This document shows positions 13,420-24,800 of a stretch of DNA of 64,000 nt, in pieces. The position numbers were made by a program, and so were the translations under genes. Source of the stretch: Saururus chinensis (taxonomy: Eukaryota; Streptophyta; Magnoliopsida; Piperales; Saururaceae); the NCBI GenBank assembly GCA_035235625.1, contig CP141140.1:64992782-65056781 (forward strand). The letters are read 5' to 3'. Position 1 is the first letter of the stretch, and the number at the start of each line of letters is the position of its first letter. The notes under the pieces were generated by a model, which was not told the origin of the DNA, made no database searches, and saw only the letters and a program-made list of their open reading frames with translations.

Positions 13420-14162
13420 TGTCACGGGGCTCAAATTTCGCTAGATTTCTAAGCCCTCGTGTGGCCTGACTGTCCTCAACACTCAGCAGCCTTCTCACTC
13501 TCGTAGTGCACACACAATCACAAGGAATGTACACACACTATAATGAACAAAGGAAGTAAAGGGAAAAAGGCCCAGCCTGAAATAACCCTTTCGCACTTGG
13601 TAATGTACAAGCACTTGGTTTGAATCTTAGTGCCAAAACCCAAACCACTTGCTCTATGCCTTCTCAGTGTGAGCTTACATTGATTTCCCCCACCCTTTTA
13701 TACCCGCTAGTCATACCCAAGCGGTTACAACATGACCCCCATGACTCAGCCCACTAGTTCGTATGTAACCGTTCGTAACTGCATGTAACCGTCTTGCGGT
13801 TATGCTTGAAAGTGTGTAGCAACCACTTTAGCAACCGTTGGCCACTACTCTCATGTTCTTTGCCATAATGCACTTAGGTCTTAGTGGGGATAGTGCTGGT
13901 CGGTTATGTAGCCGCCAGCCTTGGCACGTCGCCCATGTGCCAATCAGCATGCTGAGACATGACCACGCTCCAACACGCCCGTAACTTGTTGCCTTCGCTT
14001 CAGCGTGTGTGTGAGGCTGCTGCCATCACCCGTGCACGAGGTGCCCACCGTGCCCGCTCCTTGTGTTGCTGCAGCGTGCTTGTGCGCACCTTCCCTAGGC
14101 AGCGCCCGTCCTAAATTGCTCCGTGGCTAAGTCAGCCTAGGCAGGACGCGCCGGGGCTTACA
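13420..14162 (-). repeat. 5' LTR of the chromovirus
   Basis: A 743-bp LTR, first in the direction of transcription (minus strand). It matches the left LTR over its whole length once the nested insertion is set aside. It is followed by the CCTAG target duplication. Confidence 0.95.
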
Positions 14163-14167
14163 CCTAG

Positions 14168-16860
14168 CCTAGAGGGGGTCCGAAGCTCAGACCACTTAAG
14201 TGGGCCTGAGGGCACCCGCAAGCGGCCTACACTTTTACTACCTCTATGTTGAGAGCCCTCACAGCCCTCTAAATCAATACTTAGCAGTCACAGCAAATGC
14301 GTGGTTCTTTTGAACTTTAAATTGCGTTTTATAAAAAAAAATATGAGAAAACAATTAAAAATGCAACTTAATGATTTTATTTCTAGTTTGTTGCCCCTCA
14401 TCTTTATTAGATAAAGCAGGCCCATGTGGCAAGGAAAGGAAACCACGAAACGTGGTTTATATTGGCTTTCAATGGGCCCCTCCACTGATTGGGTAGGGAG
14501 TAGAGACAACATAATGCATGGAAAGAAAAAAAACTTGACTAATAATGCTATTATGGCTATTGAAAAAAAGCCAAATTGTGAAATAACAAAGGACAAGAGG
14601 GAAATGCACTTTATAGGGAGCTGCCATTGACGATTGGCAACGGACCCACATGCTAAAAGACATGGATGGATCTGTTTACTTGTTTTGCTGATAGATGGTG
14701 GATGCCCTCATGTGGGTGCACATGCCCTTTTGCCTTTGCTGATAAAAGGAGCAATAAAAGGAGCAAGGCTGAAGCTGGACTCCAACCCTCTTTCTCTTTG
14801 GGGCTTCGTCTTTCAAAAGTTTGACTTAGTGCCTTGGATATTAGCTCAATCTCAGCTCATGCAAGTACACAAATGGCTCCAATGTGTTCCACACTTGTCG
14901 AGGAGATACTGGCACATGTTTATCACTACAATATATTGACGTACATACTATCGGAACATATATACTGATGTACACATGATTGATAGGTTCATTCATTAGA
15001 ACAATACCCTATTTCTTATATGACATGCCTTGAAGCTATTAGTGATATAGGTTAGACTATTAGGAAACAGATTATAACAATATTAAATTTATATATTTCA
15101 ATTCATTCGCCCTTGCACGCATATGTTTAAGTTTGGTACGAGAGAATAATCCCCGCCCTCGTACATAATTAGAGAAACAGTACTTTACAGGATATGGAAC
15201 CAAAACTTTAACCATATGATGTTAAATATTTTTTTGTCTTATATTAATAGTGTTTTTTAATAATTAAGTTTACTCTATTTTTAAAATAAAATAAAGCTAT
15301 TAATTTAAGATAGAAAGAGCAACACTAAAATGGTAACTACAAGCATATTGGCAAAATCTATAATTGCTCGTGTACATTTTGTTTTAGTTGTTTTTGGACT
15401 TAGACAATATATTATTTGTTAATGTTTATTCGTTAATTTTTAGTTGAAATGATGGGTTAAGTTTCAGTTTTCTTCTTGAGAACTGTTTTTATTCCTTATT
15501 TTTTATTTGGTCTTCTTCTGTTCTTTTTAATTAGAGGAGAGTGCTTGTGATAATTTATTTTGTTGTACCATCTTTCTTTTATTTAATAAAATTTTAATTA
15601 GAAAAAAATAAGGAGGGAGAAAGCTGGAGAAAATGACAGACTGAATGTAAATATATTATAGGTTGGAGAGGAAGGGGAAAATGTGGGAGGGTGGTAGCAT
15701 TAGGGTTTTTTTTAATGTACTTTATGTTTTCCTTCATTGGTGCAGCCATGGGTGAAAGCGAGGTGTGATTGAGTGGGCACTTCACTTTTAACACATCCAG
15801 TGTGTCTTTATGGAGGACCACACTAAGGGACAAAGTGCAACACATGAAGAATCCAAGACATTACAAATGGAAGGAACTCACAGGGAGACGGCGACCCCTC
15901 CCCACAAATTACCCTTCTCCTTTCATGGGCAGGGAGACCTTTATCATTTTGAGACAGGATCAAAACATGAACACCCAAAATCCAATGGCAGGAAGACAAG
16001 TTTGGTGCAAGCGTGTCATTGTGCCGTGAGCCTGTGTTATCACAACGATGAATCAGCTTCTTCATGTTTTGCTAGAAAATATAAAAAAATGAGTCTAACT
16101 TCCATGTGTCCTTCCGTAATAATGGAGACCACTAAACCCTAACTGTTATGAGCAAATTATCAGGGTCATCTAAATGCATGTTTCGATTAGAACGGAGGGA
16201 TATACAGAAAGAATAGGAGATAGATTTGTATATATACGCTGAAAGGGGATCGAGTATATTATAGTGTTTAACAACCAGATTAATAACTTGGTTCAACTTG
16301 GTAACTGAACATTTTGCTGACAATTTTCATCAAGTATGGACAATCTTTTTCACAATAAATTTGTTTCAGTTGGAAGCGTTGAATGTCACTATGATTTGAG
16401 ATTGACAGAGCTAACTTAACAGGGATATGTCGAACTAGGTAGGCCTCACAGCTGGGGCCTGAGAGATGGTTGGGGGAAATGGTTGGTCGTATGGCCTTGT
16501 TCTTCATACTTGGGCACGTTTATCATCAACCATCTGATTCATGTATGTTTCTAGTATCTAGAAACTGCCAGGCAGACTTTTCTAAGGACCACAGCCGGTC
16601 CGGTTCTCAAAATGCCGGTGGCCTGGGCGTCTCCAAAAATGCATGTTCTGGAGGGCTACCGAAAGCCGACTTTGCTGCCCACTTCCTTTAATCATCACTT
16701 TGTCCTGTCTCTGCAATGTTTATTTAGTACTAAAGTTGGTGCAGAAATGACAATGGCTGACGCCCTGATTGCAGAGAAAGCTGTGTATTTATATTACACC
16801 TCGTCACAGCAACATCAAATTGCACTTGAATGGTACAGAAAACAAGGAGAGTTAGTTACA
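14168..16860. other. Intergenic region upstream of the HLS1-like gene
   Basis: I see no gene here. The first 100 bases continue the GC-richer stretch interrupted by the gypsy element. The rest is mostly AT-rich single-copy-looking DNA. A TATA-like TATTTATAT at 16786-16794, 67 bases before the chosen start codon, is a possible core promoter of the gene that follows. An open frame reaches upstream of that start, but it does not resemble the family. Confidence 0.5.
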
Positions 16861-18195
16861 ATGGCTTTTGAGGAGATTAAGATAAGGAGCTTCAACAAGC
16901 AAAGGGACGACTTGGCAAGGGTGGAAAATCTTGAACGGAGATGTGAAGTCGGTAGCAGAGAGAGCTCAATTCTGGTCATAGACAACATGGGAGACCCACT
17001 GTGCAGAGTCAAAAACAGTCCTCAATACGCAATGCTGGTAAGCCATGAAATTTAGGTTCCCTTGATTCGTTGCTTGATTAGATAACTAGTTGAAAATTGA
17101 AATATGAAGTAAATATATTGATAATTTCTGTCCGAACAGCTCATGATTGTCAAAACTGTTATCTAACAAACTAAACATTTTCATCAATATTTGTTTCTTT
17201 TGTTACCTTAGGTGGCCGAGCTAGGAGATGATTTGGTGGGCATCGTGAGGGGTTCCATTAAGATTGTCACAGATGCATGTGATTGTCCAGCCACAGTGGG
17301 ATATGTTCTGGGTCTGAGGGTGTCGCCACATCACCGGCGAAGAGGAATAGGAACCAAGTTGGTTCAGGAACTACAAGCATGGTTTGAAGCCAATCATGTG
17401 GACTACTCATACATGGCCACCGAGAAAGATAATGAGGCATCCCTCAATCTCTTCATAGACAAGCTAGGGTTCGTCAAGTTCCGGTCGCTGGCAATACTGG
17501 TGAATTCGGTTGGCCGGAAGCTGCTGCCAACATCTTCCAGGGTCAAGATCATGAAGATTAGCGTAGAACAGGCTGAGTATCTTTACAGGACATTTATGGG
17601 TTCGCTCGAGTTTTTTCCCCACGACATCGACAAAGTCCTTGGGAACAAGCTGAGCTTGGGTACATGGGTGGCTTACCCTAGAGAAGAATCATGGGACGAT
17701 GCTAAGCAAGATAACATGTTGCCTAGCAGCTGGGCCATGTTTAGTGTGTGGAACAGCGGTGAGGCTTTCAAGCTGAAAGTAGACAAAGCTCCCCGCAGTT
17801 GTACCTCAACCTTAAGTATATTCAATTTGTTACATCTAGCTTTCCCTTGCTTGGGAATGCCTGCGGTACCAGATGTTTTTAGCTATTTTGGCTTCTACTT
17901 CATGTACGGTCTGTATGGGAAGGGCCCCAAGTCCCGCCAACTGGTGCAGTCCCTCTGCAAATTTGTTCACAACATGGCGGCGGGCCAGTGCAACGACTGC
18001 AGGTTCATTGTAACGGAGCTTGGTGAGGGTGATGCTGTCCGCCATCAAATCCCTCATTGGAAAATCCTATCTAGCTACGGTGACTCGTGGTGCATCAAAG
18101 CACTAGGAGACAGAGAGAGGAGTACTAGCAGCCGACTGGACTGGACCAAAGCTCAGAAAAAGGGCTCCCTTTTCGTCGACCCTCGAGAAGTATAA
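16861..18195 (+). CDS. HLS1: HOOKLESS1-like GNAT-family N-acetyltransferase
   Basis: A two-exon gene of 386 residues. Exon 1 is 16861-17037, a phase-0 GT-AG intron is 17038-17211, and exon 2 is 17212-18195. The start is the ATG of MAFEEIKIRSF, because known HLS1 proteins begin just before the conserved VENLERRCEVG. The acetyl-CoA motif A, with RRRGIG at residues 101-106 after VLGLRVSPHH, marks a GNAT fold. The C-terminal half carries HLS1-family signatures (FYFMYGL, IPHWKILS, WCIKALG and the terminal FVDPREV). In Arabidopsis HLS1 is a nuclear regulator of apical-hook differential growth downstream of ethylene that crosstalks with auxin. Family membership is clear; the exact role here is inferred. 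Length and ends agree with a complete protein (Arabidopsis HLS1 is about 400 residues). It stands alone between transposon blocks. HLS1 has paralogues, so it could be one of these. Confidence 0.9.
17038..17211 (+). other. Intron of the HLS1-like gene
   Basis: It begins GTAAGC and ends TTACCTTAG, is 174 bases long and AT-rich. Removing it joins the residues YAML to VAELGDDLVG, which keeps the family alignment without gap. Confidence 0.9.
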
Positions 18196-18862
18196 TGAAA
18201 ATGAGAAAATTCTGACCCTTTAGTGTTGATGTGCTACTGTAGCTTTACGCCTTCCTCAAGCCATCCCATCAAAAGCTATATCATTTGGTTGTTTGATGCT
18301 TTCAATGGAGAGCCTCTAACGACTTCCTTTTTTGGTGCCCAACTCGGTGACAGGACAAAACTCTTGATGGACCCCCACTTCCCTGCCACAATTCCAGTAC
18401 CATACGCTTGAATGCTTGATGTTCTTGACCATTACATAAACTTGGCAATAACTTGTAACCCTAACTGATTTAAAAAACTTATTTCGTTAGCTAGGATTTT
18501 GTTATGACCATACAAGTTCAGTTCTTGGTTACCAATTCCTGCATGTAAATACTGGAAAACCCGAATCACCTGTCACAAAGTTAGACGTAATATTGGTCAG
18601 CTATTTCCATATTATCAGCAAACCATGGGGAGTTTGGCGTTTAATCTTCCTGCCTTACAAGGGAAGCCACCTACGTCCACCAGAACTACTTTCATCTCAT
18701 TTGATGTGATCAAAACCCATGTGGGGGAGTGGGATGCACGCGTCTTCCTAATTTTGTTATTGGGTCCGGCCTGGGAGCCGTGAATGCCTCGTCCAATACG
18801 AGAAAAATGTTTTGATCATGCATAGGAGGTATGATGATAACGATAATGACCAAGAGTTGCCT
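18196..18862. other. 3' flank of the HLS1-like gene
   Basis: There is no further gene. The first several hundred bases probably hold the 3' untranslated region and polyadenylation site, but I cannot place these exactly. Confidence 0.4.
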
Positions 18863-19449
18863 AAAGGGCTGTCAATAGGTAACTATTTATCCGCCTCGCT
18901 CACTCACCCGTTTTGAAATTTGTGGACGGGTAATTAATAAATAGGTAAAAGGTAAACTAAGTGGGTATGTGGGTAGGGTTTAGGTAACCCCTTATCCATA
19001 CCTATTACCCGCTTTAATATATATATATATATATAATATGTATCTTATAGTATTTTGGTATAATGAGCTAGAAAATTTGAAGTAATGGAAACATCTTTGA
19101 GCCTTAGGTTTTTTAATTGTTTAAATTTATATACGGTGTTAGATTTTTTGTTATGTTTTATTTCTTTACATGAATTGTGAGGTCTTTATCAGTTTATATT
19201 AGATTGAATTTTTTGTACTTTAGATAGACTTTTAATATATATATATATATGTTATTATTTTTTGTTTATTAATTGGTTAGTCGTTTACCCGTTACTCACC
19301 TATTTACCCGATGGGTAATGGGCAATGGGTAGAGTATGGGTAATGAATATGAAAATAGGTAATGGGTAGGGTATGGGTAAAATTTCTGGAAGCGAATATG
19401 GATATGGGTAAAGCCTTACCCAACCCATACTCTACTCATTGATAGCCCT
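18863..19449. mobile_element. Non-autonomous hAT-like element
   Basis: A 587-bp element flanked by a perfect 8-bp duplication AGTTGCCT (18855-18862 and 19450-19457), the length typical of hAT transposons. The ends are inverted: AGGGCTGTCAATAGG on the left, and AGGGCTATCAATGAG as the reverse complement on the right, with two extra A bases at the left tip. Both subterminal regions are full of GGGTA or TACCC words, while the middle is AT-rich with two short TA runs. It has no coding capacity, so it would have depended on a transposase made elsewhere. Confidence 0.85.
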
Positions 19450-20286
19450 AGTTGCCTGCAAACATCACGATCAGCTGACCAAACTCGGGCGTTTCGATGG
19501 CTGAAGACATTGTTCCACTCTTCCGGCGGGGAGAGGATGGGATTGATGACTCCATTGAAGTATTGTAATGGGCTATCTTTAGGTTTTAGTTGCGTGGAGT
19601 GTTTTTACCCCAAGAACCTACTTCATCTAAATATCGTTCACGAGTAAGACTCACTTTTTTAGGCCTCATTAATCAAAGGTACTTGACTTATATGTCAGTG
19701 TACAAAACTTTTTATTTGTAAGGCTACTGACCTTAAAATTAACAGGACTCCTCTCTTGTGGAAAAAAACACCTCATAATCTTTAAAGTATATCACAGAAT
19801 CAGCAATTGCGAAATAAATTTGTGAGGAATATCTAATTTTGTTGACGTTTTAAGGTTTCTTTTGTGATAATTGCCAAGAGTGAAGCTTTTTTTTGGTAAA
19901 TGAGAAATTATATTAAACAAAAAGAAAGAGAAAATATTAAAAAAAGTACAAAGCATAAGCTATCCTCCCAACCCTAAGTTACAAGACAATCATGCCAAAG
20001 ACAAAAATAAGAAAGAAAAGGAAATTAAAATGCTAAGGACTTAATCTTTCAATAGGTCTATAAGAAAGGAGCAGTTTTCTAAAATTTATGCTTTCAAATC
20101 AAAGGGCAATGTTTACTATCATAGTTAAATGGATGGTTGTGATTATAGATGCCTATTTTGCAAGATTAGGAATGTCAGGAAAATAAGGGGTTTCTAGTCT
20201 TCAATAATCCTGATTTGTATTTTTTTTATAGGAAGGTTTTTTTAAATTAAATTTACGCTAAATCATAATTTTCATCATCTTCAATA

Positions 20287-20474
20287 CTCCCTCCGTCTTA
20301 TTTTAATAGTATTATTTTGTTTAAAAATTATCCTATATTAGTAATCCGGTTTCATTTAACCTTCTCATAGTAAATTAGTGGATGAGGTAAAAAGTGGTAA
20401 TGACTAGAGTTAAAAAGATTAATTAATTAGCTTCTTTAAATATTACTTTCTTTCTAAATTGAAGAACGGAGGGG
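20287..20474. mobile_element. Stowaway-like MITE
   Basis: It starts CTCCCTCCGTC after a TA dinucleotide and ends with GAACGGAGGGG, close to the inverse of the start. About 188 bp, AT-rich, no coding. The right-hand TA is no longer exact. Stowaway ends in plants have the consensus CTCCCTCCGT. Confidence 0.75.
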
Positions 20475-20554
20475 CACTCTTGTAGCTAGATGACATTTAA
20501 GATAAGCAACAAAGTTCAATAATAAAATATAATTAGTTAAAAGAAAGTGAGAAG

Positions 20555-20556
<2 letters not shown>

Positions 20557-20652
<96 letters not shown>
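20557..20652. repeat. (TA)n microsatellite, about 48 units
   Basis: An uninterrupted alternating TA run. The long tyrosine-isoleucine open frames through it are artefacts. Another run of about 24 bases lies at 21041-21064. Confidence 0.97.
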
Positions 20653-20653
<1 letters not shown>

Positions 20654-20754
20654 CAAGCCACAAAAGGAGAGTTGATAAATAGTAATTATTAGAAACAAAT
20701 ATAAGTTTAGAATATTATCATAGAAAACTTCCAACTCATAAAGTTTAATAACCC

Positions 20755-22015
20755 CAGGTTCAATAGGCTTGGCTCGGCTCAACTTAAATTTGGCTCGGCT
20801 CGAAAGGAACTCGACTTAAGTTCAGTTCGAACTCGAAATGAAATAAACCAATCTCAAAGAGGGGCTAGCTCGACTCGACTAGAAACCTGATTGATTCGAC
20901 TCGAGAACAACTCAAAGCTCGGCTTAAACTCGACTCAATTTGTTATATATCACTTATTACATATTATATCCATATTGTATAAATTTCTTAACTTTCACCT
21001 TTCATGTACTCATAATATTCTATGTTATTTTTAAAAAATATTATATATATATATATATATATATTAATACATGGTATATGATATACTATATAATATGGTA
21101 TATAATACCCATGTTATGCTATTATATTTCAAACAAATATAAATCTTATTACTAATAAAATTGAGAATGTAGGTGTGATAAATTATTTTATTTCTATTTT
21201 ATCCTTATTCATCTATATATTATTATTAATTTTTTTAATACTACATTTAATTATTCTAATTCTAACAAATATAAATATGTAATTCTATTTATAAAATAAA
21301 CATTCTTAATTCAACCAATCATATTGGTTTAGAATTAGAGATCTAATAAGCTATATCTAGATTTTGCCTACAAATATATCAAGTGAACTATGTCTAGATT
21401 TTACAGTGAGGTCCAATTATTTTTATTTTTATTTTTACATGCAATACACACACCCTAAAATATGTAATTGCAAAGAGATAGTGCTCTCAACATGAACTTT
21501 TTTGTGGTCACTAGAATAATTAGATCTAAAATCTACGAATAGAAGTTGTCATGGCTTCGGAGACTAGTTCAATTTTTTGTGGCTTATTATATGAGAGATT
21601 TGAATAGCATTAGTTAAATTTTTGGTGACCAGTGAAAGTTTTTTGTGGGGTAATTTTATTGACTCTTATTTTAACCATAAATTTTAAAATGATACTTACA
21701 ATTTTAATAGAATGGAATTGTGGTTGTTATAATTTTTTTTTGTAATATTGATGTGAATCTCTAAATTAATATGGTTTTTATAGGGGAAAATAGTTTGGGT
21801 TGTAAATAGGATTCGAGCTCAATTCAAACATAGGTTTGAACTACTATATAGTATATTTTTTAGCTCGAGCTTAAGTCAAGTTTTGAGTTCCTTGGCCAAA
21901 CTAAGCTTGAGCTAGGTGTCTAGATATTCGATCGAGCTTGAACTGAATTTTTAGAAATCGAGCTCGAATCAAAAACCTCAAAACTTGGTTCGCCTCAGCT
22001 CGTTAACACCCTTAA
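20755..22015. mobile_element. Candidate non-autonomous DNA transposon with GCTCG-rich ends
   Basis: About 140 bases on the left and 230 on the right are dense in CTCGGCTC, CTCGACTC and, inverted, GAGCTCG words. The right end CTCGTTAACACCC resembles known plant hAT ends (GGGTGTTAACGAGC when inverted). The middle is AT-rich. I cannot show a matched terminal repeat or a target duplication, so the limits are approximate. Confidence 0.4.
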
Positions 22016-22262
22016 TGATGAGTAAGGTGACATTAAGAAATAAGGGTTGTTTAGTGAGACCTCTAACATATTTCGAGTTAGGGGCTCATCTTCTGCAGAT
22101 CATAAGACCATACACAGCAAGTGCTATAAGTTGTTAATTTGGAAAGATAACGATGACCCAAAGCATAGCCCATGAGAGTGTTATGCTAACGAATTTGCTT
22201 ATTTTCAAAGATAGAAGAAAGAAGAAGATAAGGCAGTTAATTTGTTATGAATATCAAAGAAA

Positions 22263-22409
22263 GAAAAATGATATTTTTACATAAAAAAACTCACACAAGT
22301 TTTGATTTGTCTAGATAAGTGAGCCCGTGTGAAATTTGTACGGGACTCACTTGTGAAATCCAATCAAAAGTCTCGTGTGAATTTTTGTTGTGGGAATTTC
22401 ATTATTTCC
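22263..22409. mobile_element. Short inverted-repeat MITE, copy 1 of 2
   Basis: A block of about 147 bp whose left part (TTTTTACATAAAAAAACTCA) is mirrored on the right, with a central near-palindrome around GTGAGCCCGTGTG and GGGACTCAC. A related copy lies at 56527-56694. The superfamily is unknown. Confidence 0.55.
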
Positions 22410-22897
22410 ATGACAGGAGGAGGAGGCAGCAGAAGACTAAATTAATGATCACCCTCCATCATGTTCAACACTCTCTCCAACTAGAAAAGTTAGAGAAGCA
22501 AGAAGATAAGGCCCTTATATTAGAACATTGTGAGAGATCCTCGGGGATGTGTTTAGCCTCACTGGGCTCCATGACCTGGCTAAGCTGCCCTCTATGTACT
22601 ATGTTAGGAGCCTAATGTAACATAGTTACTGGCGTCAGTCAAGAAAACATTTTTGTTTTCCCATAATAGGGACCCATTATTAGAGAAAATATGGATTTAT
22701 AAATCTATACTAACCTTTTATGTATGTTATTCTCATACGTGAAGTACAAGATTAAAATAGAATGCTTACCTTGATCCATGTCCTCCTAGAGAATGGTCCC
22801 CTCTCCCTCTATAAAATTTATACTCCTATGTGGAAGTAGATAATTGGTTTCATGCAGTTTGCATATAGAGAGGTGCCTAAAGTTTCATAATGAACCG

Positions 22898-22966
22898 CTC
22901 CCTCTGTCCCAATTTAATATTTTGTATGTCCCAAATTAATAGCTACAATATAGGACACAAGGAGTA
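22898..22966. mobile_element. Very short Stowaway-like relic
   Basis: It begins CTCCCTCTGTCC and ends GGACACAAGGAG before TA. It is only about 69 bp, so it has lost most of its interior. Confidence 0.55.
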
Positions 22967-23090
22967 TATAGTCCACATCAATTTATTTTATTTTCTAATA
23001 TAAAATATAAAAGTGAGATTTTAGTCTTATTCCATTAACTTAGATTTATTATTAGCACTCTACTGGCTTATCCCTTATAAACTAGGACGT

Positions 23091-23128
23091 TCTTCTTCTT
23101 CTTCTTCTTCTTCTTCTTCTTCTTCTTT
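23091..23128. repeat. (CTT)n microsatellite
   Basis: About 12 uninterrupted CTT or TTC units. Confidence 0.95.
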
Positions 23129-23690
23129 CATATAGCCAAGTCTCAAAGTAAGGGAACCCTACCCTAGTCAAAATAGAAAATACATAATTAAGAAAGGAAC
23201 ACAATGCAGGAAATTAGACCCATAAGTAGAATTTTCTAGCACTAATCATATGACACATAACACAAATAAAGTGATTGATGTATAAATGCACCATAAAACT
23301 TTGACAATGTGGCTTCTCTAACCACATTGTCATTTATGATTAGTAGCTGCCACATTAATATTCTTGGGTATCTTTTTCATCAGATAGGTAGATGTCTAAG
23401 TAACCCAAGGTTTTTAAATAATGAGAACCATGAACGGCATCGGACCTTGCTAATTTTGGTGCACCTCACCCAATTCAGTCTAAACACAGTGATTATGTAC
23501 CGTTTAAAAAATTGGGAATCATAAATTGAGAATAGAATTGAAACCAACAGTTGTTGGAAGCGTTTTAAATTGCAATGAATATTTTGTTTAATGGCTATCA
23601 AAATCATGTTGATCACAGCATAAGTAGCAAGATGGGATTAAGACCATATGCAAAGGTGATCATCAATAGAAACTAAACTAAATAATCATT

Positions 23691-24090
23691 TGTTGGGCTT
23701 GTTTTGAATTAAAATAAAAGGTGGCCCAAACTATCTCAATTGATATAAGTTTTTGGGCTTTCAAAACTGTCTGGGTAATGGGTCTGAGTCAAAATGTCCA
23801 TTATGATGTAATTTTAGTGGCGAATCTGGATAGTTTCCTGACCTCTAGATGGAGGGTCAGGATTCTAGGGTTCTTAACAGTATTATCTTAGTTTAGTTAT
23901 AAATACACCATTAGTTATACTAATCTGGTGCCCCAAGCAAGAATAAATCTCAATAAAGTTCTAAACCAAAAATACATTTTGCGGATTTGTAGAAGATTAG
24001 CAGAGGTAATGTTTCATTAAAGGAGATAAAGCTTTGTTCAAGTTTTAATGGCTATAGGTAATCCTAATCCCATTATATTTTATTTCATCA
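23691..24090 (+). repeat. 5' LTR of the copia copy
   Basis: A 400-bp LTR starting TGTTGGGCTTG and ending TTTCATCA. A TATA-like TTATAAATACACC lies near 23900, and the matching string occurs in the other LTR. Confidence 0.85.
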
Positions 24091-24104
24091 ATTAGTATTG
24101 AGGC

Positions 24105-24800
24105 TAGTTTGGTGGCGACAATGGCCACCAGATTTTTGGCCGCCAGCTGGCATCGCCACCCAATGGCGCCCAAAGTTTCAAATAGGCGCATCATTTTGTT
24201 GGGTGGTTGTCGGGCTGCTGGCAAGAGCTACCACTACCAGGTGCTAGGCTCTGACTGGCAAGTTGTGGCTGCTGCCCTCTGGTCGCATGAAAATTTTCTC
24301 GATGCGAAGGCATAGTTCAGCGGCGCCTCAAATATTGATTTTTTTTATTGTTCGGTTTGCCCTTTTTGTTTTCTCCGGCCATCATTAATCCTGTTAGGCG
24401 CCGGCCAGCGCTACCTCCTCACTACTTTTGGGCTCCAACTAGCATTGCTGCTATGTACAACCACTAGGCTGGTTGAATCGGGTTTTCTGTTTCGGTTTGA
24501 ATTGGCCTTACTGGACTACCGGCAGGCGGAAAGTTTTCTTATTTTTGAACTGTTAGCAGGCCTCGCCAGACAATGGCAGGCAAAATTTCTTCACCCCTGT
24601 GGAGTCAAGAGGTTGAAGACAACCCGCAAAAGCAGGTCGTCTCGACCCACTTCTGCATGTCATCACCGACCTGCGCTGAGAGCAGGTTTGGTTTAAGCTG
24701 CATCGGGCGTGGGTCTTCATTGATCGACACTTGTGCATGCAGGTCAATGTTTAACCCGCACCGGGCATGATTTACTTTTGACCCGATTTGGCCATTTTTA
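24105..24800. other. GC-rich leader segment of the copia copy
   Basis: This part of the element is much richer in G and C than the LTR and gag parts around it, with words such as GGCCGCCAGC and GGCGCC. No domain is recognised in any frame. It may be sequence acquired by the element. Confidence 0.4.

Larger units (their letters stand above)
6674..14162 (-). mobile_element. Ty3/gypsy chromovirus copy, minus strand
   Basis: The element is bounded by LTRs beginning TGTCACGGGG and ending GGGGCTTACA on the plus strand. The 5-bp target duplication CCTAG flanks it (6669-6673 and 14163-14167). Reading on the minus strand, the order is 5' LTR (13420-14162), a primer-binding site like the initiator-Met type (about 13406-13417, 10 of 12 bases), gag, CCHC zinc knuckle, aspartic protease, reverse transcriptase, RNase H, integrase, chromodomain, purine tract and 3' LTR. 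By eye about 33 of 743 LTR positions differ (near 4.4 %). At the often-used 1.3e-8 substitutions per site per year this suggests about 1.5-2 million years. The copy is broken, with roughly three to five breaks in its coding part. Confidence 0.95.

Noticed and set aside
16612-16860. In-frame extension of the first HLS1-like exon to an upstream ATG
   Set aside because: Known HLS1 proteins begin close to the MAFEEIK position, and the extension contains the TATA-like sequence and no conserved residue.
20454-20782. Open frames of alternating tyrosine and isoleucine on the minus strand
   Set aside because: They are translations of the (TA)n microsatellite and carry no protein signal. The same holds for the frames at 20940-21155 and 55739-55942.
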